Shown: positions 42,771 to 52,000 of the stretch, in pieces | Position numbering within the stretch: position 1 is the first letter of the stretch | Layout: every line of letters starts with the position of its first letter | Assembly (NCBI GenBank): GCA_028713125.1 | Contig: JAQTOU010000004.1 | Span: 1 to 64,000 of the forward strand | Length of the DNA stretch: 64,000 bases | Source of the DNA: Elusimicrobiales bacterium | GTDB taxonomy: Bacteria; Elusimicrobiota; Elusimicrobia; Elusimicrobiales; UBA9959 | Reading direction: 5' to 3' | The notes under the pieces: model-generated | What the model was told of the DNA's origin: nothing | Seen by the model: only the letters and a program-made list of their open reading frames with translations | Databases searched by the model: none | Translations under genes and position numbers: made by a program

Positions 42771-43586
42771 ATGAAACAGGTGAAAAAGGCTCCTGACGCC
42801 TTTTCAGGAAGCGTGGGCCTGGCGATAGCGGGTTTTGGGGTGGAATTTAAATCGGACCAGCCGGGTATCATTTCTGTTTTGAAAAACCGGTATCCCGAAT
42901 TCGCTTCTGCAGCGGCCGCGGGCCATAGGTTTGAAACTTTTGAGGTTTCCGGCAGGCAAAACCCGTTCAAACCTGCTGTCGTTCTGAGCGGGAGCTCTTT
43001 GAAAATAAAGCGCGGTGATTTTGAAGGGGTTTTAGACCTGGGAAAAGGTTCAGGAACGCTGAAAGCCGCCCCGAACGAGCAGTGCCTTGACGCTTTTTTG
43101 CGCTCTTTGATAAGTTTCCTGCTCCTCCGCTCCAGCGGCTTTATGCTGCACTCTGCCGGGCTGGTGAAAAAAGGCAAGGCTTACTTGTTCCTGGGCAAGT
43201 CCGGCGCCGGCAAGTCCACGCTCTCGAAACTGGCGGCCGCTTCCGGGGCCGAAGTTGTTAGCGACGAGATAAACCTTCTTCGTTTTGAAAAGGGCCACTT
43301 CCGCGCTTATGGCTCGCCTTTCTGGGGCGAGATGCGGTCCGACGGCAGGCAGGGAAATTGGCCTTTGGGAGGGATCTTCCTGCTGAAAAAGGCCAAGATC
43401 AACCGCGTTGGAGAAGTAAGGGCCGGGGAGGCTCTTAAGCTGCTTCTGCGCTGCCTTGTAAATTTTGACAAAAGTCACGCCGCGGCGGAGCTTGTGCTTA
43501 AGAACGCTTCCCGGCTGCTGGCAAAGGCTGAATTCAGCCGCTTGGAGTTTTCAAAAGCTGATGGCAGTTTCCTGGGCTTAATATGA
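42771..43586 (+). CDS. HprK-like kinase of a peptide-modification cassette
   Basis: 271 residues. The C-terminal half matches the catalytic domain of HPr kinase/phosphorylase-related proteins: LHSAGLV, Walker A LGKSGAGKST (142-150 for GKSGAGKST), VVSDEINLL (D165-E166) and PFWGEM with LGGIFLLKKA. The N-terminal DRTGG-like HprK domain is missing; a novel 100-residue region replaces it. Such short HprK-like proteins occur in RiPP and related clusters with PqqD proteins; in some lasso-peptide clusters they phosphorylate the precursor's C-terminal Ser. ATG 42771 is chosen over an upstream GTG/ATG overlapping adk. The 3' end overlaps the PqqD gene by four bases. Confidence 0.85.
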   Translation: MKQVKKAPDAFSGSVGLAIAGFGVEFKSDQPGIISVLKNRYPEFASAAAAGHRFETFEVSGRQNPFKPAVVLSGSSLKIKRGDFEGVLDLGKGSGTLKAAPNEQCLDAFLRSLISFLLLRSSGFMLHSAGLVKKGKAYLFLGKSGAGKSTLSKLAAASGAEVVSDEINLLRFEKGHFRAYGSPFWGEMRSDGRQGNWPLGGIFLLKKAKINRVGEVRAGEALKLLLRCLVNFDKSHAAAELVLKNASRLLAKAEFSRLEFSKADGSFLGLI

Positions 43587-43852
43587 ACCTACAAATCAGA
43601 AAAGACCTGGCCTACAGGCGCATAGCCGGCGAGCTGTTTATCGTTGATTCCGCTAAAGCAGAAATGCACGAGCTCAACGGCCCGGCCGCGCTTATCTGGG
43701 AAGGTCTGGCGGCCGGCAAAACCGAAAGATCGCTGATTTCCGCCATAACGGCGGAATTCGAAGTTGACGAAAAGACAGCCTGCGAGGACCTGGAAGCTTT
43801 TCTCAAAACGATGCAAAAGGCGGGGCTTGTTTCTTCCGTGCAGCCGCGGTAA
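43583..43852 (+). CDS. PqqD-family peptide chaperone (RRE)
   Basis: 89 residues with the PqqD winged-helix layout: start IRKDLAYRRIAGELFIVDS, then LNGPAALIWEGLAAGKTE, LISAITAEFEVDEKTACEDLEAFLKTMQKAGLV. PqqD-type proteins bind the leader of a ribosomal peptide and present it to a radical SAM enzyme. It overlaps the kinase gene (ATGA) and is followed, 13 bases on, by the 45-residue peptide that is the likely ligand. Confidence 0.9.
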   Translation: MNLQIRKDLAYRRIAGELFIVDSAKAEMHELNGPAALIWEGLAAGKTERSLISAITAEFEVDEKTACEDLEAFLKTMQKAGLVSSVQPR

Positions 43853-43865
43853 AAGGGTTCCTTAT

Positions 43866-44003
43866 ATGAAAAAGAAAAAAACTTACGAAAAGCCTGAAAT
43901 TAAGACGGAAAAGGTCTTTGAGACCGCCGCTTTGGCCTGCGGCAAGTGCCAGAGCGGGCCTATAAGCCAGCTGGCCTGCAAGTCGCTTAAGAAAGTTTCA
44001 TAA
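43866..44003 (+). CDS. 45-residue putative RiPP precursor peptide
   Basis: An ATG at 43866 opens 45 codons: a very basic start (MKKKKT), a YEKP segment (residues 7-10), a VFE segment (17-19), then a core with three cysteines (C25, C28, C38) in LACGKCQSG and QLACKS and a C-terminal Ser45. YxxP in the leader is the element read by PqqD-like RRE proteins in lasso-peptide pathways. CxxC plus a third Cys is common in peptides crosslinked by radical SAM enzymes. Position (between PqqD and peptidase genes, near the SPASM enzyme) and composition support the call; short size makes it easy to miss. No ribosome site stands out (TTCCTTAT), so expression may be coupled to the PqqD gene. Confidence 0.75.
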   Translation: MKKKKTYEKPEIKTEKVFETAALACGKCQSGPISQLACKSLKKVS

Positions 44004-44008
44004 GCGGC

Positions 44009-44329
44009 ATGGTCTCCTCTTTCCGGCTGGAAGGTTCAAGCATGCTCCCGGTCTTCAAGCCCGGGGAGTTTGCTATTGTCCTTTCAAAACGCCCTGCGGC
44101 CGGAGACTGCGCGGTTTATGAATATGAAGGCCGAATTTTGCTCCACCGGGTTTTAAAAACCGGGCCGGAAGGCGTCTGGTTCGCCGACGACGCCGGCCGG
44201 CTCGAGCCACACCTTGTCGCCTGGGAAAAAGTGCGCGGCAAGGTTGCAAGCGGCCACCCGCTTGCCGGCGGCCTCTGCGGCCGTCTTTATTCCGGGATAC
44301 GCCGCGCTATCTCCCCGCTGTTCATCTAG
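44009..44329 (+). CDS. minimal S26 (Ser/His) signal-peptidase-like protein
   Basis: 106 residues. LEGSSMLPVFKPGE carries the S26 catalytic Ser (S11, before Met), and ILLHRVLK puts His46 where bacterial signal peptidase I has the catalytic Lys. Ser-His is the archaeal/ER (S26B) arrangement. There is no N-terminal membrane anchor and only a weak hydrophobic C-terminus. It starts five bases past the precursor-like peptide and ends ten bases before the radical SAM gene, so it most likely trims or processes that peptide. It could also be an S24/LexA-like relative, but no DNA-binding domain is present. Confidence 0.8.
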   Translation: MVSSFRLEGSSMLPVFKPGEFAIVLSKRPAAGDCAVYEYEGRILLHRVLKTGPEGVWFADDAGRLEPHLVAWEKVRGKVASGHPLAGGLCGRLYSGIRRAISPLFI

Positions 44330-44339
44330 GCAGACCTCT

Positions 44340-45413
44340 GTGACACCTGAAATACCCGCAAAACTTAACGCGCTCACGCTGGGGCTCTCCATCCCGGTTT
44401 CCTTGACTTTGGAACTGACGCGCCGCTGCCCTATGGCCTGCCGCCACTGCTATTTGCCGGAAACGCGCGGCCGGGCAAAGCCAACCCGGGAGCTGAAGAC
44501 AGCCCAATGGAAGAGGATCCTGGCGCAGTTGGCAGAGGCTGGGGCGCTTTACCTGGTTTTCACAGGCGGGGAGCCGCTTTTGCGTCCGGACCTGGCCGAG
44601 CTCTGCGCCTATGCCAAAGAACTTCGGTTCGACGTCCGTATTTTCTCAACGGGTTCGGATTTAACTCCGGAACTTGCCTCTGAATTTAAGAAAGCCGGTG
44701 TCTCCGGTTTTGAAATAAGCTTTTACGGCAAACCCGCCCTGCACGACTCCGTTACAGGGGTAAAAGACTCTTTCAAGCGCAGCCTGGCCGCGGCCCGCCT
44801 GCTCAAGGCGGCCGGTATAAAAGTGAAATTAAAAACCCCGCTGATGAAAAAAAACGCGGCCCAGGCCGTCTGGCTCAAAGAATTGGCGAAAACAGAGGGT
44901 TTTGAGATCTCTTTCGACCCGACCATAACCTCCGCGAACGATGGAGACAATTCGGCTCTTAAGTTGCGCCTCTCCGGCCCCAAACTGGCAAAAGCCGTAA
45001 AATTTCTCTCTCCTTCCCCTGATCTTCGATCTTCGATTTTCGATCTTCGATTCCCGTCCCCCGATCCTCGATCTTCGATTCCCGATTCCCGATCCCCGAT
45101 TCTCGATTTTTTATGCGGCGCCGGCCGCAATGTCTGCGCCGTAGGGCCCGGAGGCGAGCTTTATTCCTGCCTGCAGGTCCCTGTAAAGCTCGGCGACCTT
45201 ACGAAGCGGAAATTCGCGGATATCTGGAAAAATTCACCCTGGCTTAAAAAGTGGCGCAGGGCGGGGGTAAAAGACTTAAAAGGCTGTGTTTCGTGCGCCG
45301 ATATAGATTTTTGCAGCCGCTGTCCCGGAGTAAGCCTGATAGAGGAGGGCGATATTCTGGCCCCGAACCGGCCCGCCTGTGAAATGGCGAAAATTATGCG
45401 CGCTTCGCAGTGA
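44340..45413 (+). CDS. radical SAM/SPASM peptide-modifying enzyme
   Basis: 357 residues from a GTG start. Radical SAM motif CPMACRHC (C30, C34, C37), then FTGGEPLLRPD (GGE-type SAM contact) and FSTGSDL. The C-terminal SPASM domain has CGAGRNVC, YSCLQVPVKLGDL and KGCVSCADIDFCSRC with a final Cys, the pattern binding auxiliary 4Fe-4S clusters in peptide maturases. Between core and SPASM lies a variable linker encoded by 13 heptamer repeats (45021-45111), so insertion or loss of one unit would shift the reading frame. The open frame continues 42 codons upstream of GTG 44340, inside the peptidase gene; the GTG fits spacing better. Confidence 0.9.
   Translation: MTPEIPAKLNALTLGLSIPVSLTLELTRRCPMACRHCYLPETRGRAKPTRELKTAQWKRILAQLAEAGALYLVFTGGEPLLRPDLAELCAYAKELRFDVRIFSTGSDLTPELASEFKKAGVSGFEISFYGKPALHDSVTGVKDSFKRSLAAARLLKAAGIKVKLKTPLMKKNAAQAVWLKELAKTEGFEISFDPTITSANDGDNSALKLRLSGPKLAKAVKFLSPSPDLRSSIFDLRFPSPDPRSSIPDSRSPILDFLCGAGRNVCAVGPGGELYSCLQVPVKLGDLTKRKFADIWKNSPWLKKWRRAGVKDLKGCVSCADIDFCSRCPGVSLIEEGDILAPNRPACEMAKIMRASQ
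45021..45111 (+). repeat. 13-unit heptamer repeat inside the radical SAM gene
   Basis: Thirteen consecutive seven-base units of consensus GATYYYC (GATCTTC, GATTTTC, GATTCCC, GATCCTC and one GTCCCCC) run without interruption through the coding sequence. Seven is not a multiple of three, so slippage by one unit would change frame. The current copy number keeps the SPASM domain in frame. Encoded residues are SPDLRSSIFDL-like low complexity. Confidence 0.9.
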
Positions 45414-45435
45414 TTTAAGTCACAGATCCGCCCCC

Positions 45436-45463
45436 TTGACTATGGGTATCTGTCTGCTATACT
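45436..45463 (+). promoter_or_regulatory. strong promoter followed by a terminator
   Basis: TTGACT (45436-45441), 16-base spacer, TATACT (45458-45463), close to the sigma-70 consensus. Transcription would start near 45470 and meet the terminator-like hairpin at 45480-45509 within about 10-40 bases, so the promoter makes either a very short RNA or a readthrough transcript into the Rrf2 gene. Confidence 0.65.
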
Positions 45464-45479
45464 ATTAATGTCAATCGGC

Positions 45480-45509
45480 GGCAGGCTTGTTTCAGGCTGC
45501 CTTTTTTTT
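45480..45509 (+). terminator. intrinsic terminator or attenuator
   Basis: GGCAG (45480-45484) pairs with CTGCC (45497-45501), with two more pairs inside a mostly open loop, followed by eight T (45502-45509). It can end transcripts from the radical SAM gene and could attenuate those from the promoter at 45436. Confidence 0.7.
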
Positions 45510-45515
45510 AAACGG

Positions 45516-45556
45516 CCATTGGACACATTGTATCCAATGGACGTTCGGTGTAGAAT
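45516..45556 (+). promoter_or_regulatory. Rrf2 promoter with overlapping inverted repeat
   Basis: TTGTAT (45528-45533), 17-base spacer and TAGAAT (45551-45556) form a promoter 30 bases before the Rrf2 ATG. An inverted repeat CCATTGGA (45516-45523) / TCCAATGG (45533-45540), nine bases apart, covers the -35. Rrf2 family proteins commonly bind such dyads at their own promoters, so autoregulation is likely. Confidence 0.7.
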
Positions 45557-45585
45557 GTTTTCCGTGTTTTGGGGCAGTCATTATT

Positions 45586-46032
45586 ATGAAACTGAACCGC
45601 ACTTTAGCCTACGGCCTCGCCTGCCTTCATTATCTGGGGCAGAATAACGGCGGAGCGTGGAACCAGGTGGGGAATATTTCAAAGTTCCAGGGCCTGCCCC
45701 CGGCGTACTGCAATAAAGTTCTGCAGGCCCTGGTGCATGCCGGTTTCGTAGAATCGCAGAAGGGGAAAGGCTACCGCCTGACCAAAGAGCTCGACGATAT
45801 CAGCGTCTGGGAACTGATGGAGTCCTTCACTTTCAACGGCGCGCCCAAGGCCGACAGAAAACAGATTTCAATAAAGCTGTACGAAAAACTGCGCGAGGAA
45901 GTGAACCACTGGCTGGTGGGCCTGAGCGTGCAGGATATCATCGAAATGATGAAAGAAGAAGAAAGGCATAAAGAAGAGGAAAAGAAAAAGAGCGCGAAGC
46001 CGCAATTAAGCGGCGGCGCGGCTGGAGAATAG
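45586..46032 (+). CDS. Rrf2-family transcriptional regulator
   Basis: 148 residues. The N-terminal winged helix-turn-helix is typical: LNRTLAYGLACLHYL, then PPAYCNKVLQALVHAGFVESQKGKGYRLTK. The [Fe-S]-binding cysteines found in IscR/NsrR (three in residues 90-105) are missing, so it should sense something other than an Fe-S cluster. The C-terminal tail is Lys/Glu-rich (KEEERHKEEEKKK). The open frame begins earlier (45487) but the ATG at 45586 fits the family start. The stop lies 14 bases from the giant gene, so it is probably in one operon with it. Confidence 0.88.
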   Translation: MKLNRTLAYGLACLHYLGQNNGGAWNQVGNISKFQGLPPAYCNKVLQALVHAGFVESQKGKGYRLTKELDDISVWELMESFTFNGAPKADRKQISIKLYEKLREEVNHWLVGLSVQDIIEMMKEEERHKEEEKKKSAKPQLSGGAAGE

Positions 46033-46045
46033 AGGCAAAAGGATC

Positions 46046-49000
46046 ATGTTCCCCAGGAACGGCCCCGAAAAAGAGAGAGTGAAACGCGGAGTGAATCCGC
46101 GCGGTCTTTCTTTTGGCCGCCTGATGAGCATGGCTCCAGTGCGGCACTGCCACAGGCTTGCCGGGGTTTTCCTGTTTTTAGCCTTCTTTATTCATCCTTC
46201 GGCCCTTCTCCGCGCCGATACCCGCATCAAGACCGTAGAATATAATTTCGGCGGCTATTATTCCAATACGGACAAGGCTTCCGCCTCCCAGAATACTTTT
46301 CCCACCCGCGCCATAAAACTGCCCGAGAACGGCAAGACCATCCGCAGCGCCTGGCTGTCCTACGAAGGTATCGCCGTAAGCGCGATAAACGTCAATCCCC
46401 TGGTCATATATTTCGACGCCGCCGCCTCCGCCACCACCGCCCGGTTTACCTCGGCGCAATACACCGTTCAGAGCGGCGAGTCCATCAGGCTTTTCGCCCG
46501 GGCCGACGTTACCGCGGCCATCCAGGCGCAGGTCGGGAACCTGGCCGCCGGCGTCAACTTCACCGCCGGCGTGAAGATAACCGGCCCGGCCAGCAACATG
46601 CACACCATGAAGCTGTATGTGACCTATGAATACGACGACCAGTCACCGCTGCAGGTAAAAACCGTGCGCTTCCCGCTCTACTCCAACTATGCCAGCGGCA
46701 TAGCCGCCTATACGGCGCAGCAGGCGGCCGGCACGATGACCATGCAATACCTGGCCGAGATAGCGGATACCGGCTACGCCCTCCAGCAGCAGTGGGTGGA
46801 AATAAAAGGCTTCCGCCAGTCCGCCGGCTCCACCACGGACGGAACCATCTACGCCCGCATCGGGACTTCGGCGGTGGAGCCCACCCTTAACATGGACGGC
46901 TCGCTGCGCGACTCCTATGAGTTCCGCTATCTTTCCAATTCCACCGTAATGGCCGGCTTCTCCACCGGAACCGTGCAGAACCTCGGTATTACGACCGTCC
47001 GGAGTCCGATAAATACTCTTAGCGGCGAGGTGGTCCTCACTTATATCGCCAACGCAAATTCCCCGGTTAAGACCAAAACCTCGAAGACCTTTGTGGGCCA
47101 GGGGCTTGCTGCCGTTACGGACGCGGTCCTCAGCGACCCGCTTTTCCTCAGGGAGGAGGGGGTGGTGATAAAGCGCGCCTATGCGCGCATCGTGGGAACC
47201 TTCGACTCGGCCACTCTCACTAATATGCCGGTGGATTCCTCGGTGGGCGGCTCGGCCATGCCCCAGGTCAGTTACGCCATACAATCGCAGGCCGCCCAGA
47301 TCTCCGGCTACCAGTTCTATCACGATATGACCGCGGCCGCTATCGCCGGCTGGACCAACGGCGCTGTCGTGGCTTCGACTATAACCGCCGCCGGCGCCAC
47401 CGGCGCGCACGGCATGGAAATGACGGTGACCTACGACTATACCAATGACGCCGCCCATACCGACGACTACGAGGTGCTCGCGGGCAACGACACCCTGGGC
47501 ACCGTGCCCAGCTCCGCTTATTCTTTCGGCGCTTATTACCCGGAGGTCAACGGAACGAAGATCATGAGGGAAGCTTATGTCTATACTGACTTCCTGAGCA
47601 ATAGCGCGACTCAGGACCCCAATACCACGATAAACTTCAACGGGAACTCCCCGGAGACCGCTTATCACCGCACCGTTACCGAGAGCTCCACGCTTAACCA
47701 GTTCTACCAGAACGTGGTGGAGTTCAGCACTTTCCCGGCCGTGGTCAGGGCCAATTACGCGCTCAGCTCGGCCGCCGGGGTCATGGGCGGGCGGGCGGCG
47801 ATAAATTACAGCTTCATTCCTTTCCCCAAACTGCCGGATACGCTGGCCCAGAAGAAGCCTGGCGGCTCCGCTCTGCCGGACGGGACCTACATCAACGGCG
47901 CGACGGTGCGGTTCGACGGCGTTATGGCCAGCTCCATGACGGTAGACAATATGTATTTTGTGATAGAGGCCAAGCCGAACGCCTCCGCGTTCAACGGCCT
48001 TGGGCTCTCCACCGGGGCCCTCGTCGCGCAGGCCGGCGGCGTCCCCGTGGCCGGGACTTTGGACATCGGCGGCCTGGTCTCCGGCACGGTCTACAAATGG
48101 CGGGCCAGGGTGCTCGGCGACGGCGGAGCCGGCTACTGGAAAGAATATAATTCCTATCCCGCTTTCGGCATCGACCTCTCCAGCCCGCCCGCCCCGGCCA
48201 TGGCCGCCATTGTCCCGGCGGCGAACGTGAACCTTAACGCCGTGCCCGCTCTGCTGGATTGGGAGGATGTGACCGATATAGACGGTTCGGGATTGAAGAA
48301 TTACGAGCTGCAGGTGGCCACCGCCGCCGACTTTACCACTATCGCCTACAGCTCCAGCCCGTTGGCCTCCATGGCGCGGCCGACGGTCTTTGTGCAGAAC
48401 CCCTACTACTGGCGCGTGCGCGCGCTGGACAACGCCGGCAACACGGGGCTCTATTCCTCAACACGCTTCTTCCGCGTCGACCTGTCCACGCCGGTCATCG
48501 TCTCCAATATGGGGGCCGGCGACCAGGCCTGGCGCAATGTGAACAATGGCGTCTATGATGTGGACTTTAACGACGCCGGCGGGTCCCTGATCAAGAAGTT
48601 CCAGGTGCGCGCCACCTCGGGGCCGGCGCAGACCGGTACCGATTTCAGCGGCGGCTGGGTGGACGTCCCTCTTACTATAGACGCCACTTTCTACAATACG
48701 GACTGGGCCCTGCCGGCCGGTTTCTGGGCCGGCCTGCAAAGCTGGACCACTAACTATATCTCCGTACAGGCCGTGGATTATGCGTCAAATACCGTTACTC
48801 TTTCCGACGCTTTCAAGGTGTTCAAAGATACCGCGGCCCCGGCTTTCACCAACGGCGAGGCCGGGGGGGACCTGACCTGGAGGAAAACAGGCAGGAGCTA
48901 TAATGTGGACTTCGCCGACCCGTATTCCAGGCTGGCCGGCGCGGTTTACGCGGCCCGCGCCTCCGCCGGAGGGGCCGGCGCGGTGCTCTTCTCCACAACG

Positions 49001-52000
49001 GCGCTCTCCGGAGTTTCCGGGGCTTCCTATACCGCGGACTGGGCGCTGAACTTCACAGGCCTGGCCGGCGACTCCACTAACTATATCACGGTGGAAATCT
49101 ACGACATAGCCGGAAATACCACCACCATCACCGACGCCTTCAAGGTGCTGAAGGATACCACGCCGCCTTCCTATATTAACGGAGAGGCCGGCGGCGATAT
49201 CGTCTGGCGCAAGAACGCGCGCAATTATAATTTCGACTTCAGCGACGGGGCTTCCTGGCTGAACGGCGCGGTTTACGCCGCCCGCCTCGCCCCCGGCGGA
49301 ACCGGGGCCATGCAGGTTTCCACCGCGGCGGTCTCCGGGGTCTCCGGGGCTTCCGCCCCGGCTGACTGGGCGCTTAATTTCACCGGCCTGGCGGGGGATT
49401 CCACCAACTACATCACGGTGGAATTCTACGATATAGCCGGAAATACCACCACCGTGACCGACGCTTTCAGGGTGCTCAAGGACACCACCCCGCCCTCCGT
49501 GCCGTCCCTCGTCTCCCCGGCGGACGGCTATAAGACGAACAATGCGAACCTTGATTTCGACTGGGGCGATTCGGCCGATAATGCTTCGAAGACCCTTAAT
49601 TACCTGCTGCAGCTGGCCACCTCCACCGATTTCACCACTATTTCCTATTCCAGCCAGCCCGCGGTGTCCGCGGCCTCGGTGCCGCTGGCCGCGGAGAGCA
49701 CTTATTACTGGCGCGTGGCCTCAAGCGACACGGCCGGTAACTACTCGAATTTCAGCGCCTGGCGCTCCATGCTGGTGGACCTCTCCACCCCTTCCATCAC
49801 CGACAACCAGTCCGGGGACGCGAAATGGCGCAATACCAATAACGGCCTTTATAATATTACCTTCAATGACGCCGGCGGTTCGCTTCTGTCCTACTTCCAG
49901 ATCAAGGTCACCTCCGGCCCTTCGCAGACCGGAACCGTCTTTTACGACTGGGTGAACGTCGCGGCGGGCATAAATTCCTCCTCCTACGGCTCTTCCTGGG
50001 CCCTGCCGGCCCCTGTCTGGGATTCGATACCGAGCGGGACCACAGGCTATGTCTCGGTCAGGGTCTTCGATAATGTGAATAATTCCTCCGCTTCGGCCAG
50101 CCACCTGTTCTATGTGCTGAAAGATACCGTGCCGGCGGTCATAACCGACGCGCAGGGCGGGGACGACGCCTGGCGCAACGCCAACCCCGGCGATATTTAT
50201 AATGTCTCGTTCGGCGACGCGGGCGGCTCAAAGCTGGACAGCATCCAGTATATTGCCTGGACCGGCGCCGGCCAGACCGGGACAAAGAAACTGGACTGGA
50301 CCTATATTTCCTCCGGTCCGGCAAGCGTTTCCTCCTACCCCGGGCCGTGGGGCGTCTCCGCTTCTTCCTGGACGGCCCTGGCCGAGGGGGGGAACTATAT
50401 TTCCGTGCGCGCCTGGGACGTGGCGGGGACCACCACCGCCCTCGACGACGTTTTTTATGTTAACAAGGACACCACCGCGCCGTACGCGCAGAATAACCAG
50501 GCCGGGGGCGACGCCTCCTGGCAGAAAGACCCGGGCAAACTCTACGACGTGAATTTCTACGATACCGGCGGGTCCCAGCTGAACGCCATAGAATATTCCA
50601 TCTGGTCGGAGCGCGGCGGGAAAGGAACGCTCAGGAAGGATTGGTACCCGGTAGTCGCCCCCCCGGCCGGAACCGGCTCATACCTGAACGACTGGGCCGT
50701 CGATTTCGCTTCCCTGGCCGAGGGCCAGGCCACCAACTATGTTTCGGTGCGCTTCACCGACCTGGCCGGAAATACCTCCACCTATGCGGACGCCTTCTAT
50801 ATAAGCAAGGACAAGACGCTGCCGGTCATAGTGGACAGCCAGTTCGGCGACGACAACTGGCGCGCCTCCTCCGGCACGGCCTATAACGTGGGCTTCACCG
50901 ACGCCGGCGGCTCCCTTCTTTCCAGCTTCGAACTTAAAATAACCTCCGGCCCCGGCCAGAGCGGAACCCTCATACAGGATTGGGCGGCGCAGCAGGGCTC
51001 GATAAATTCCGCCTCTTACGCCGCCGGCTGGAAACTGACCCAGGCGCAGTGGAACGCGCTGCCCGCCGGCATCTCCTATGTCTCGGCCCGCGTGAGCGAC
51101 AATGCCTTGAACCAGCAGGCCAAGGACGATATTTTCTACGTGCTCAAAGACACCTCCGCCCCGGCCATAGCCGACGGCCAGGCCGGCGATGACGCCTGGC
51201 GGTCTTCCAACAGCGCGGCCTATAATGTCCATTTCGCCGACGCCGGCGGCTCCCTCCTCTCGGCGTTCCAGGTAAAGATCACCACCGGCCCCGGCCAGAC
51301 CGGGACGCTCGTCGCCGACTGGTCCGACGTGGCGTCCGGCATGAACGCCGCGTCTTATGACTCTGACTGGCAGCTGACCGGGGCGCAATGGAACCTGCTC
51401 AGGTCCGGGATAAACTATGTCTCGGTGCGGGTCTCGGATTATGCCGGGTCCACCGTTACGCTGGCCGACGCTTTCTACGTGCTGAAGGACACTTCCACCC
51501 CCGTAATAACCGACGGCCAGGCCGGCGACGACGCCTGGCAGCGCTTCGGCGGCAAGGCCTATAATGTCGATTTCGCCGACGCCGGTTCCGGCCTGTCCAA
51601 TGCCGCTTACGAAGCCTGGGACGGCCCCGGCAGGACGGGGAATAATACTGTTTCCCTGAGGGATATCCCGGGCGTCTCCGGCGCCTCCTACACAGCCGAC
51701 TGGGCGGTTGATTTCGCGCTGCTTGCGCAGGGCACCAATTATATAAGCGTAACGGCCGCCGACGCCCTGGGCCAGACGGCAACGCTCGAGGATGTTTTCT
51801 ATGTGCTTAAGGATAATGTCTCCCCTTCCATTACCGACAGCCAGGCCGGGGACGATAACTGGCGCAAAGCCGACCCGGGCGCCGTCTACAATGTCGACTT
51901 CGCCGACCTGACCTCCGGTCTTACCACGGCGCAGTACCGCATAACCACCCTGCCCGCGCAGGGCGGGACCGTCCTGAAGGACTGGTCCGATATAGTTTCG

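Noticed and set aside
42771-45413. Lasso-peptide cluster
   Set aside because: No asparagine-synthetase-like cyclase (C) or transglutaminase-like B2 protease is present; a radical SAM enzyme is.
50678-51388. Many 60-260-codon frames on both strands across 46-64 kb
   Set aside because: They are shadows of the single giant plus-strand frame and repeat periodically with its 333-bp unit.
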